Below are positions 1 to 10,550 of a stretch of DNA of 64,000 nt, one piece after another. Numbering within the stretch: the stretch's first letter is position 1; every line of letters starts with the position of its first letter. This stretch comes from Agrypnia vestita (taxonomy: Eukaryota; Arthropoda; Insecta; Trichoptera; Phryganeidae): positions 1 through 64,000 of the forward strand of contig JADDOH010010118.1 of the NCBI GenBank assembly GCA_016648135.1, in the 5' to 3' direction. The position numbers and the translations under genes were made by a program. The notes under the pieces are model-generated. The model had not been told where the DNA came from. It searched no databases and saw nothing but the letters and a program-made list of their open reading frames with translations.

Positions 1-1356
1 CTCCTGAATAAGGACCATAGTTAGGTATAGAAAATTTTATTCCCTACAAGTTTGTTTATCATTTATATGCTAAAGTTGAAAAGTAACGAAATAACACAAT
101 AATTAAATTTTAGCATCCTTTTCAGGTAAATATATAAGAAGTCGAGATCGATCGAATAAAATATTGATTTAAGAAAAATATCTAGCCGGCCTATTAATTA
201 ATAATAGTTCAATAAAAAATAAAATAATTAAACAGAATTGTTTTATTTTATACGGCGTAAAATTGGGAATTCACCGAATCGTCGCACGTGACATCACAAA
301 AAATCAAGTAAAAAATAATAGATAATAGCTTATTAAGCCTATCTCGCGCTACGCATGTATTCAAATTTCAAATCTCTAGTCATAGTTCGTGTACACAGAT
401 CTGCACTCTATGGTAGTGTACTTTAGAGTTGAAATGAAATTACCCGTCTAGCCGTCTATGACATCTACAAGTCGACAGCGAGAGATGAGAGAGAAATAAA
501 CGGAGACGTTTTGTCTTGCTCTCGCTCGTTGCTTTGCATTGCGTTAATCTCGAATCGTCCACCGACCACGGCGTCCGCTGTCCACCGTCTACGAATTCAA
601 CTAGTCCATGCGATAAACGTAAACGGTCGACGCGTCGATGCAACGTCAACGGTTGATTTCAACTAGTCCGTCCATTCAACGCCCATCCCTAATTCACAGT
701 AATTCGTGTTGTCGTTCTGTGTAGCAGATATTTTGGTTTGTAACTAGTCCGTATTTATAGTACGTCTATGCATTAAACCTACATTCGACATGGTTGGTTC
801 CTACTGATCCCTAGGTACCTACCCATTTGAATCATGTGTCGTGTCGTGTCCATACAAGAATTATTTTTCTGGTACTGAATGATTTCTAGTTAGTGTAAAT
901 ATTATTTTATGATTTCGGTGCTAAGAACTTTATTTTATTATTGCAAATTATATGCGCCATTTTGGTAAGAATTTCACCACATTCGAGCGCCGAAGCTTCA
1001 AAGTCAAAACTCAATTTTGCTTTTTGACAGTTGTGAGTTTTGGCAGGGTATAATACGCGATAAACAAAATAATTCCATTTTACTGAAGCTAATCGAAGAA
1101 AAAAGAGTGAGTGTGTATAGCACACGCCGGTGAAAGGGTCTCTCGAGCTTTGTTTTGCCCTAAAAGCGACAAGAGCAGGTGGACCGCTTTTTCGGTCGCC
1201 AATCGCCATTTAAACACATAGATAAAAAATATACCTATATTAGCTACATACACTGTGTTGCCAGTGATCAAATTTAAATATCCCGATATGTAAAAACATT
1301 AGACAGCATTAAATTTCAATATTTTTATACTTAATTTTGAATAGCAATGCGATTTC
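1..1356. other. No gene seen; AT-rich with a GC-richer patch
   Basis: I see no convincing gene. Bases 420-760 are richer in G+C and hold three direct copies of AACTAGTCC (599, 661, 742), perhaps an old repeat. The short open frames at 440-1271 resemble no protein I know. Confidence 0.5.
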
Positions 1357-1765
1357 GGCCAATAAGAATCTGTAGCGGTTTTTTCAGTAGATTTTATTTT
1401 TATTACAGATATTATATATTCGTAAGCCAAACTGCATTGCAGTTTTACGGCAGTTCTGGTGCACTCTGATGTACGGTAGTGAAGCCTGGAATTGGAAAAA
1501 AAATGAAACTAGATTGAATGCGATGGAAATGTGGTCGTCTTAGCACATCTGTGGAAAATCTTTGGTCGATAAATTGAGGAATGAGCAAATTATAAGTGAA
1601 TGTAATGCTGTCTGATGCATGAGATAGAATAAAGAGATATATGATGCAGTGTTGAAGGCAGCAGAAAGAGTGGGCGCCCGCGAAAAGGCGTGCGCACGCG
1701 CACCGGTTTAAACCACATTTTTAGGTTAAACCAACTGAAATCCAAATTGACACAACCGACCCTTA

Positions 1766-1909
1766 GGCCCGGTTGTTTCAAATTCGATCAAAGTAAGCGT
1801 AGAGTTTAAACTGAAATTTTACGTTCTCCACCAATCAGACGATCCGTTTTCGTAAAAATCTATGCTTTTATCGACCGCTTACTTTGATCGAACTTGAAAC
1901 AACCGGGCC
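1766..1909. mobile_element. PIF/Harbinger-type MITE (144 bp)
   Basis: The terminal inverted repeats begin GGCCCGGTTGTTTCAA and end in the reverse complement, extending inward through AAAGTAAGCG. The element is flanked by TTA on both sides (1763-1765 and 1910-1912), the 3-bp TWA target duplication typical of PIF/Harbinger. Relatives are at about 22953-23092, 16562-16625 (one end) and 33856-34354. Confidence 0.8.
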
Positions 1910-2039
1910 TTAGGCGCATACGTGGTAAACCTTCGCAGCAGAGAGGTCAGACATACACGGCAGAATATCCCAGAAAACTACACGCAGAAAAATCTAAGTA
2001 GGACTACGTAAAGAGAGAAGAACGAATAAATTAGAAATG

Positions 2040-2345
2040 AATGTAAAGCTCAATGTATATTATAGAGACGAAACTGTATCTTTATGGGAAAGTAGGTTTA
2101 GAGGTCTTTGGGTGTACATAGGGCTTACGACCTATCGTACGGCTGGCTGAAGTGATCACATTACACAATCTAACGTTCGCCATTTCCACCCATGATAGAA
2201 TAATACCATGTCTACTAATTTTTGGAAGTTATCTATAATAGGTATACATTGATTGATTAATGATGTCCCTGTGACAAAAATCCAGCACTGTTTTGAAAAA
2301 TTTGGACATACTCAAAATATTCTGAATGTAAAGCTGTTTAGGTAC
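2040..2345 (+). repeat. R2 repeat copy (unclassified family)
   Basis: It contains GGGAAAGTAGGT, then GGGCTTACGACCTATCGTAC, then AAGTGATCAC and a closing block ending CTGAATGTAAAGCTG. The same order recurs at 24785-24885, 42004-42100, 49415-49890 and 55372-55910. It carries no coding signal. It is a dispersed, probably non-autonomous transposable element, here inside a LINE A remnant. Confidence 0.65.
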
Positions 2346-2632
2346 CTACAACAAAGAAAGGATCGCTGAGGCGGTTTGGTGCGAGGAAAGAATGGTTAAG
2401 AGAATATATTTATGAGGCGAATATTAAGGCAGCAGGAACAGATGGCGTTCGCGAAGGACCTGGCACGATCAGATACAACAAATATTGGAGGATGACCCCG
2501 TTAAAGGCTTCAACAACCGTAGAGCATTCACGAGATGTATGAATGCAGCCGAAGCAAAAGTGGTATGCCAAGATAGAATAATGTGGCGTTCTATCCCCTA
2601 AGCCTACCCAGGTCAGTTAGTTAGTTAGTTTA

Positions 2633-3795
2633 TTTTTTAGAATAGCAATAATTTGATTTAGACTGAAAAGTATTAATATTTGTGAAAGTAGATTAATTAT
2701 ATTATTATATAATTATAAATATATTTGTATGTTTTAATATTAACACAATATTTATCCATTTATAACCTATCTAAAACTTATACAGCACATATTTGTATTT
2801 TAAATTGAGATATTTATTTTATCCTTTTTTTATTTTTTCTGGCATCTCATTGAAAATCTTCATTTCAATGTAGGTACCTAAATCATATCTTCCTTTTTCT
2901 TAAGAATTCGGTATCTTCGTGAATGAATTTCTGCGAGCATCTCTATTTTTTGAAAAAGTTAGTCAGTAGGTTTAGGTACCCACCATGAAGAAACAGGCTT
3001 CTATGTATTTTGAACTACCTACCTTAAACATTGTAGTGTTATATTTTTAAAATAAGTAATTAATACTTGTATTATTTATTTGCAACTAGTCGAGGCGGGA
3101 GAAATGTTTCGAAATTCAAATTGAAGAAAAAATGGCCGTCGGTTTCGAAGTGAACAGCTGAGGCCGATGGATGAGTGAAAAAATGGTGCATTATGAATGA
3201 AATGGATGGCAATAAATCCATGTCGAGGCACCTTGTTCCCGAAACCTCAACAGGGAAGGGATTCCGGGAGATTTGGGGACATCTGGACACGCGTCTTGGG
3301 GGACTGCCGAGAAAAAAGTCACTCCAAATCTGAAATCTGCCAATGCGGGAATGAATTGGATTCAAAGTCGAATCGCTTCCTTATAATACCATCTTGTAAA
3401 AGTAAATAAGAACTTTTTAATGATTTTAAATATATATTTAAATATAGATTGACGTATTTTAGCACTACATAAAAAAGGAGAATAATTAGAATTTAGAAGT
3501 AAAGCAATCTGCAATAGCAATTGGCCATCGTCTGTATTGAAATTAGTGTCTGTTAATGGCTATCGCCCATTGCCTGCTGCTTTTTATACGATTTAGTTAT
3601 TTTTTAAACTGCCAATGGAAATGTTGCGCGCTACATGCATTATTTTTAGAGTAACTTTAATAAAACTATGTCACTATATATGCGTTTTATTTTGACACAT
3701 TTCCAACCATACAACACTCTAACCTAGAATTTAAACGTCAAAAATATACTTGCCTGCAGAAAAAATAAAATTAAAGAAAGAAAATATACATACCT
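2633..3795. other. No gene seen; AT-rich
   Basis: This is AT-rich sequence. Overlapping open frames of 97 codons (minus, 3072-3365) and 70 codons (plus, 3197-3409) lie in a small GC-richer patch around 3120-3390. Neither resembles a known protein, and their overlap on opposite strands suggests base composition rather than selection. Confidence 0.5.
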
Positions 3796-3799
3796 TCTG

Positions 3800-4530
3800 G
3801 TTTGTGTTTTCGAGGATATTACGCAGTAGTCATCAGGGCTGATGTGTTGTTGTTGTGGTTATGTATTGGCTTGCAATACCGTGTCTAAAGCAGAGTGTTT
3901 CTGTGTATATGTGTTACTTGGCAATACCGTGTCGGGGTCATGTGTTGTCACGAGTTGTCTTGTGTTGTGTGTATGTTTCATCTATTTTCTGATCACTATC
4001 TCTGCGGAATCTGCTACGAGATTGACTTTGAAGAGCCGGATACCATGATGTTTTGAATTTGAGACCATCATATGTATTAATATTTATCGGGTGCTTGTAG
4101 GTTTCGAGTGCTTCCCTGTGAAGACGCATATGGTGACTCTTTTGCTTTCCAAGGATTTTTGGTTCGAATGCAAAATAATGGCCGGATCCAGAAAATGCTC
4201 AGTTGGTGCTGATTTTTCTGGATAGCCGAGTTTGCATGCCCGTTTGTGCTCGCTCATCAACCCTTTTGAAAATTGTACGCGCCGTTTGTCCCACGTATAC
4301 CTACTTTATCACAGTCTTGACTGTCGAGTCTATACACGTATCTGTTTCTAAGCGATCTTAGTCCTTCGCTGATCTCAACAGGTCCTTGATTTTTGAGTTG
4401 GTTACAAAAACCGTCTTGATGTCTCTTTTCTTGAGAGCTCTGGCAATTTTTGGAACCAACTCAAATATTCTATGACGCTTCCCTAAAGGTCGGTCTAATA
4501 AAGAATACAAGCAAAACAAAAACAAAACAA
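3800..4530 (-). pseudogene. Penelope-like element fragment (RT end plus GIY-YIG endonuclease)
   Basis: Reading the minus strand from 4530 down, the end of the reverse-transcriptase domain appears first (VPKIARALKKRDIKTVF, then KIKDLLRSAKD, about 4358-4460). A GIY-YIG-like endonuclease follows, with YVYRLDSQDCDK, a Y-V-G-Q-T-A-R-T-I-F-K-R type core and EHKRACKLGYPEKS (about 4140-4340, at least one frameshift). The usual C-terminal block comes next (REALETYKHP, then SWYPALQ, 3938-4129). This domain order is diagnostic of Penelope-like retroelements. The copy is 5'-truncated and frameshifted. A CTGATGACTACTG-like terminal motif near 3810-3845 fits the element end. Confidence 0.8.
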
Positions 4531-4554
4531 AAGTCTGACAAACAGCAATATGCA

Positions 4555-5047
4555 GATCGATAATATAATACAATTAAAGCTGTTAATGAATACACGCATC
4601 TTGGACATAAAATAAAATTAGGGAAAGAAAATCAAACGGCAGAAATACCCAAAAGAATTGGACTAGGTTGGGCAACTTTTGGTTAACTCAACCGTATTCT
4701 TAAAACTAAAAAGTTCCTATGAATTTAAAAAGAGAAGTCTGAAGCATGTATCCTTCCTGTGATTAAGTATGGTTTAGTAACTATGTATCACACTTACCTA
4801 CTGCCAATAGGTACCATACACAAACTTAAATAGACAGTGGTCTACGGAGAGACAAATACTAGGCGAGTCTTAGAGACAATATCAGAAACGAAGAAATCAG
4901 GCGTCAAATAAAAAATATTGATTTTATGGACCGTATTGCCAAATTGAAATGGCAGGTTATGTTTCTAAACAGGGAACTAACAGATGGATACAGAAATTTT
5001 ACGGTGGAGACCGTGGGTTAAAAAGAGAGAACTGGATCGGCCTCAAG
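4555..5047 (+). pseudogene. LINE family C remnant (RTE-like RT C-terminal region)
   Basis: A decayed plus-strand reading gives AVNEYTHLGHKIKLGKENQT, then RIGLGWATFG, then a block resembling the family C sequence at 26368-26790 (multiple-R region, D-R-I-A-K-L-K-W-Q and W-R-P-W-V-K-K-R-E). Several stops and frameshifts interrupt it. It ends abruptly at the inverted duplication starting at 5045. Confidence 0.7.
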
Positions 5048-5105
5048 TCCTATCCTTCTGGCTGATGATTCGGCATTGGAATCATCAGCCAGAAGGATAG
5101 GACTT
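5045..5105. repeat. Perfect 27-bp inverted duplication with 7-nt loop
   Basis: Arms at 5045-5071 and 5079-5105 are exact reverse complements around a 7-base spacer. The right arm is genuine LINE G coding sequence (E-S-S-A-R-R-I-G-L). The left arm is an inverted copy of it at the LINE C/LINE G junction. Confidence 0.9.
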
Positions 5106-5480
5106 CGAATCAAGGAGGCAAAAACAAAGTATATGCCAGTTACAATGATACCCGGAATCAGCCAGTCCTCAATAACCATCAGTAACTACACATTTGAAAC
5201 AGTGGAACAATTCACATACCTTGGTTCCATTGTAACTATTGACACTATTGCAGAGATGGGAAAATAACCTTTGCAGCAAACCTTACTTTGGTCTCATTGG
5301 ACAATTGAGGTCTGTCCTGTCCTTATTGTCCAGAAAAAATAAACCCACGCTCTACAAGACATTAATTACACCAGTCTTAACATATGCCTCGGAGACCTGG
5401 ACATTAACTAAGCACGACGAAAAATGACTAGACACATTTGAAAGAAAAACGAGAGTGATGACAACGAATTGTATATTATA
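5072..5480 (+). pseudogene. LINE family G remnant (RTE-like RT)
   Basis: Two overlapping frames give reverse-transcriptase-type sequence: SSARRIGLRIKEAKTKYM then TVEQFTYLGSIVT (5079-5240), followed after a frameshift by PYFGLIGQLRS, LYKTLITPVLTYASETWTLTK and FERKTRV (5265-5460). This is the thumb-like region downstream of the RT active site in RTE-like elements. The YxDD box is missing because the 5' side is replaced by an inverted duplication. The copy cannot be active. Confidence 0.8.
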
Positions 5481-5488
5481 CATATTAA

Positions 5489-6598
5489 GGCGATCGACTA
5501 GCAGAATGAGCAAATTTCACCATTTTTTCTCATATCTTCTCTTGCGTTTTTTATTACATTTTTGTATGGAAATATCTCATTTTAAAATTTATTCATCAGG
5601 TTACATATATTTTAAATACGAATATCTTATTAAAATGTCATAAACTAAATTAAATAATTGATTAATAAATTACCAAACCTTCGATGTTTTAAAAATGAAG
5701 AAAATTGCTCCACTTTGTGGGCCTTTTATGACTGAACAGCGTGTGAGATGTCTTTTTTATTCAATAATATTACAAAGTTAACGATTATCTTAAATTTATT
5801 ACAATTATAGAAAAATCTGTTAATACGTTTACATGCAATTTATGTTTTAAAAAATACTGTTTTTTAAAAATATTTTATTTTTTTGTGGGTCTTTTTCAAC
5901 TCTTTTTACATGGTTGACAACTTTTTTACTTCAATAGTCAAAAGAATAGATATTATAATTTTACAATAAAAACAAAAAAAAAATCAAAATCTTTGTCGAT
6001 ATTCCTGATTTTAGATATTTAATCAAGACGCAACGTATTTATGACACAATACGCAGTGCCTTGATTAAATAGCTAAAATCTGAAATCGAGAATAATTTTT
6101 TGATTTTTTTTTGTATTAATTTTAAAATAAAAATGTCTATTCCTTTAATTTATTAAAGAAAAAAAGTTATAAACTATTTTAAAAGGATCGAAAAAAACTC
6201 ACAAAAAATAAAAATAATTTAAAAAACAGTATTTTTTAAAACATAAATTGCATGTAAACGTATTAACAGATTTTTCTATAATTGTAACAAATTTAAGATA
6301 ATCGTTAACTTTGTAATATTATTGAATAAAAAAGACATCTCACACGCCGTTCAGTCATAAAAGGCCCACAAAGTGGAGCAATTTTCTTCATTTTTAAAAC
6401 ATCGAAGGTTTGGTAATTTATTAATCAATTATTTAATTTAGTTTATGACATTTTAATAAGATATTCGTATTTAAAATATATGTAACCTGATGAATAAATT
6501 TTTAAAATTAGATATGTTCCTACAAAAATGTGATAAAAAACGAAAGAGAAGATATGAGAAAAAATTGTGAAATTTGCTCATTCTGCTAGACGATCGCC
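5489..6598. mobile_element. 1.1-kb foldback element with TTAA flanks
   Basis: Nearly the whole 1110 bp is one inverted repeat with arms of about 550 bp meeting near 6043. The ends read GGCGATCGACTAGCAG and its near-perfect complement. TTAA flanks both sides (5485-5488 and 6599-6602), although a TA duplication with ends AGGCGATCG fits equally. There is no coding capacity. TTAA would suggest piggyBac-type insertion and TA a Tc1/mariner type. The few arm mismatches indicate a fairly recent origin. Confidence 0.85.
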
Positions 6599-6602
6599 TT
6601 AA

Positions 6603-6938
6603 TGATGAAGGTCTTCTGAATGGTTTTGTGATTCTATATACGAAGCCCAATATTTTTAGAGATTTTTGTTTGATATTATTAAAGTGATAAGCGAAGGTGA
6701 AGCGTGAATCAAGAGTAATTCCAAGATCTCGCATAGTATGAACAGAATTAAACCCAATACCATTAATAGAGTATGCTACATTATTTATAATTCTGTTTCT
6801 CATAAACGAGATCCTAAAACATTTATGTACATTTAAGCACATACCGTTCGTATCACACCAGTTACTTAGGGTATCAAGATCTTTATGTTTGTATAAAATG
6901 ACTTCTTCAACCACAGCAAAATTATTTTGTGGTAACAT
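6603..6938 (-). pseudogene. Jockey-type LINE RT fragment
   Basis: The minus-strand frame encodes a classic jockey-like segment: DLDTLSNWCDTNGMCLNVHK, then ISFMRNR, YSINGIGF, MRDLGITLDSRFTFAYH and LKILGFVYRITKPF. The order W-x(4)-N-x-M-x-L-N-x-x-K, then D-L-G-I-x-L-D, is the part of the RT after the active site. Both ends are truncated; the lower-coordinate end meets the foldback at 5489-6598, and residues past I-T-K-P-F are foldback sequence read through. Confidence 0.8.
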
Positions 6939-7580
6939 TATAATTATAATTTATAGAAATAAACTTTGTTAACACCACTTTTTTTATATTTTTATGTGTA
7001 AAATCTTTCCTCTCGCTTTCCTGCAATCTGTGGCAGTGATTTAGTGGAAATGGACGGAAATGCGTAACAGGAAATGAGACGCCGGGGAAGCGCTCGCAAT
7101 AGAAAAACCATTGTTTATAAACAATGAAATCTGACAGTATATTAAATGATATAATTGTGTTATTTTAAAACAAATATGTGAGAATTACGACGTTCAAGCG
7201 ATACTTTTTTTTGATGGAATGAAAGGTTGATATGTTAGTTAGTGTTTAAGGCGGGATCAAATCAACCTTCTATCACCTAAATAATATCACATTTGGACAT
7301 TGACAGACTGGCTTCAAAAATGTCAGTTTTACAAACGTGTTGCGTATTGTTGATTTTCAATATGTAATATATCGAGATATGTATGACTTGTAAAAAATCT
7401 GTTCGACAAAAATTAAGTTTGGGATATCTTTAAACGGTTTCGTCAAAAACAATAATGGTAAAAGTAAACAAAACCGTTTAAAAACATCTTTTGGCGAAAA
7501 ATGTTGATTGAAATCAATTGAAGTGGTTAAAATATTTTGCAATTTGTAAGGCGATATAATATAATAATGATTTTTTCTGT
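6939..7580. other. No gene seen; AT-rich
   Basis: This is AT-rich sequence with stops in all frames. A minus-strand frame at 7357-7635 looks low-complexity and runs into the repeat below. A GC-richer stretch at 7020-7100 is not recognisable. Confidence 0.5.
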
Positions 7581-7765
7581 CCACCAAATTCGTTAATATC
7601 ACAGTATACTGTTTTATCGACACGGTCAAAATCATTTACCGACAGTTCACAGTGGGGCAAAATTAATATTTTTTTAACGACCAAATTCTTCAATATAATA
7701 GTGCACTGTTTTATCGACATTGCCAAAATTCAATGATAGCTCACAGTTTGGCATAATTCAAAAAT
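7581..7765. repeat. Two imperfect tandem copies of a ~100-bp unit
   Basis: Both copies start ACCAAATTC, contain ACTGTTTTATCGACA followed by CAAAATT, and end near CACAGT then GGCA. The period is about 100 bp (7581 and 7680). Short open frames on the minus strand are by-products of the duplication. Confidence 0.7.
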
Positions 7766-8439
7766 AAAGAAATGCACATACATTTTCCTTACTTATATTT
7801 ACTAATTATTTCAGGATATAACGTTAATGTTACTAATTACCTACCAATGTGAGATGTCAAATGTTACACACCGTATGCGACTACTGTAAAGCTTGCTCGT
7901 TTTTTTTTATATCCTAAATCCATTCAAGGGCCACTTGATGACATTGGCTGCAGAGCTAGCGCTCACATAATCCGGCACTGGCAGGTAGGTACGCGAGAGT
8001 GAGGACACCACTGAATATACTTTTAACATTTATTTCGTCTTGTAGTCTATGATATATCAGCTGCCGAATAATTAATAGAGATGTCCGCGTTCGGCTCTCG
8101 ATTTGAAAACATTAATTCGATGTCGCAGCGGTCGGATAATCCCCGAATAAAAAGCGAGCCCTCGCGGTGACAACACTTTCGTGGAACCACAAAGGGAATT
8201 AAACGCCATCGGGCCGAAGGGAAAATGGGTCAACAGGGTGTCTCGGATAAGCTGCGTTTTTTGTTATTTTTTTTTTCACTTGTTGACATTTGGGAGACGT
8301 CTTTTTTAGGTTAGCGGCCCTGTGCCGGCTCGGAGATCTGATTCCAATTATTAAAACGCGACATTTATTAAAAATTGAAATTAACGGAACCGTTAGTTTT
8401 TATTTAACTCAAAGAAGACATATCATACTTAAAAATTTA
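7766..8439. other. No gene seen; GC-richer patch 7920-8240
   Basis: AT-rich flanks surround a patch of mixed composition containing GGCTGCAGAGCTAGCGCTC and several CG dinucleotides. There is no open frame of note and no recognised repeat. Confidence 0.45.
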
Positions 8440-8636
8440 CATGGACAAAATAGCACAATATAGAACTCAACAAACATGTATCACAAGGCAAGCAAGAAAA
8501 AATAATTTTGTTGTGTTTATCATGAAAACCTCTTTTGGACAGAGACATATTTGCCTCTCGTGTCTTTAATAAGATAACTGACGAATTTAAGGCAACTATA
8601 AAACTTAGCCATTTTAAATATAGAGTAATAAATTAG
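8440..8636 (+). pseudogene. LINE 3' coding remnant (jockey/CR1-type C terminus)
   Basis: The plus strand reads ITRQARKNNFVVFIMKTSFG and, after a frame change, RDIFASRVFNKITDEFKATI, then LSHFKYRVIN and a stop. This resembles the last part of many jockey/CR1-type ORF2 proteins (T-R ... F-G-Q-R ... N-x-L-P ... F-K). It is short and frameshifted, so the clade is uncertain. Confidence 0.5.
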
Positions 8637-8705
8637 CTAGAGTCGCGACGGCTCTGGACCGCCACAATTCAATAACAAAAATATTGAGAAGTAATAGATA
8701 TACCG

Positions 8706-8948
8706 GATCAATACAAATTTGAATGAACTCAATGTGATGACTTTGAACCAGATAATATATTACAACGTTATAATGCTGTCACGAGATTCCTGAAACGAGA
8801 GGAACGCCACAGAATCGAGAATTTAAAAAGATTATAGAAAGATATTGAAGCTGATAGAATAAGCGAAATTATACCAGAAGTTTAGAGAAATCGGGCCCTT
8901 GAGAATTACATCGCTACTGCGAAATCAATAAGGCAAACGGATGAATAA
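8706..8948 (+). pseudogene. Unrecognised decayed reading frame (~80 codons)
   Basis: One frame reads as ordinary protein over 80 codons but holds three in-frame stops, for example FEPDNILQRYNAVTRFLKRE, then RHRIENLKRL, DIEADRISEIIPEV and NRALENYIATAKSIRQTDE. Charge pattern and length suggest a former helical protein segment. I cannot assign a family. It follows a LINE 3' remnant and may belong to another mobile element. Confidence 0.35.
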
Positions 8949-10550
8949 AGTGTTCCAGAGACAAGCGGAATATGCTATTACGACGAATTAGGGAAAAGTG
9001 TCCCAACTAAAGTTTGTGTCAATGATTTGTGTTTATTAAAAGTTTGGAATTACTTAAACTATTTAATTTCGTTCCTCACCTTGGCGAACTTTGTAAAAGT
9101 ATTTTAATTTTAAAAGCCACCAATGTGTTATTAAAAATATTTGTTTTTATTTGAGATTCTGCACATATTTATGTTCCAATGTATAATTTTAAAATTAATG
9201 GGTTACAACCAACATAAATTTTCGAAAAATAGTTTTTTATTTATCTTAGGTATAGCTCGAAGTTCTACAAACAGTTTGAAGCATATTCATAAAATTTTCC
9301 CAAAATTTGTTATAGCAATTGGAAGCTAACATGGTAGGTGATTTTTTGGATGGATTACATTTTTCATTAAGGAATTCATTAAACTTTAGGATATCACAGA
9401 AAATTTTAAGCTAATTTTGTTTAAATTTTGCGTACATTTTACTAACAACATGTTGTTAGTAAAATGTAGCAAACGATTTTTTTTTTGATAAAGTACTCTG
9501 TTTGCTCATAAAAAATTTTTGAATCTTTTTTTAGAAAAAAAAATTAAAATTATGTTCAAAATGTTTGCCCAAAATTATTGGAAATTACATAATTTAACAA
9601 GAAAATGATTATTTTTTAATTTCACTTATAATTATCTCCAAAAGCTTTGCGCGACAGCACATAACTCTGCCTAATAATTATTTCGTTAATTAAAAACACT
9701 AACCAATGTAAGCCGTAAACAATTTTAGTAAAAAAATATACGTATAATAGTTATGTACGTCAAAATAAATAATTGAATATGAATGTATTTTGAACATACA
9801 TTCAATACGTAAACATAGGAGACGATAAATCAATCCCTCCCGTAATTTTTAAGACTGGCCACACTCTATTGCGGGATATTTTTCTCGATTGCCACGATTG
9901 CCACCCGCACCACCAAAAAAAGAATTCAAAATCGGAATAGCAAACAGCCGGCGGCCGCCGCAAAAAATTCAATTTGGCGCTATACAAATATGAACGCGCT
10001 GCGAGCCATTCATACAATTGTATTTAATATCTAAAGAACTGTCGATCCCAAAGACATCGCGTTAATCAATCAAAAATCTAGACACGTCGCCGACAATATA
10101 ACGCTTCCGCATTATACGGCATCATACACAAACAATTCACCCACGTTTAGTTAAAAATTCGACAATCATTCCGAGCTCAATGGACTGATTCTGCACATTT
10201 TCTGTGTTCGCCTTTTTACATTTTTTTTTTGCACAATGGCAGCGGAAAAAGTGCAACGAATGATATAAAGTATTTATCAAAACTACTGACGTTAAAGTCC
10301 ATCTAAGGACGGTGGAGGAATAGAATGGAGTTCATGCGATGCTAATTGAAGGATGCACTCGAGGAAATGACGTTTTCAAATATCTTGACGGCTTTGTGTT
10401 GCAGTTTTCGGGAGGATAAATATTATTTTGTCGTAAATATGAGTGGCGTTTGGTTTATTTTGCGATATTTAATAGACATCTAGATGGCCGAGTTATTTTT
10501 TGATCTAGCTTAGTAATTGATTGACCAATATACCACAAATATACGTTGGA
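8949..10550. other. No gene seen; AT-rich with palindrome at 9433-9468
   Basis: This is very AT-rich sequence. A perfect 36-bp palindrome without spacer lies at 9433-9468. A GC-richer patch at 9890-10010 contains GCCGGCGGCCGCCGC. No recognisable coding sequence was seen. Confidence 0.5.

Larger units (their letters stand above)
1357..2632 (+). pseudogene. LINE family A remnant (RTE-like RT 3' part), broken by insertions
   Basis: This is a decayed copy of the reverse-transcriptase 3' region seen best at 10551-11455. Matching blocks are at about 1357-1376, 1453-1690 and 2350-2610, covering the region that normally encodes NGSEAWNWQ, then the R-W-F-G segment and the C-terminal MRRCMNVAEAKVV block. 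All frames carry stops. About 75 bp unrelated to LINE A lie at 1377-1452, a Harbinger-type MITE at 1766-1909 and an R2 repeat at about 2040-2345. The 3' end keeps a short TTAG-type tail (about 2614-2630), the terminal signature of this family in the window. It is non-functional. Confidence 0.8.

Noticed and set aside
7581..7765. CRISPR-like repeat array
   Set aside because: Only two imperfect ~100-bp copies, no spacers, eukaryotic context.
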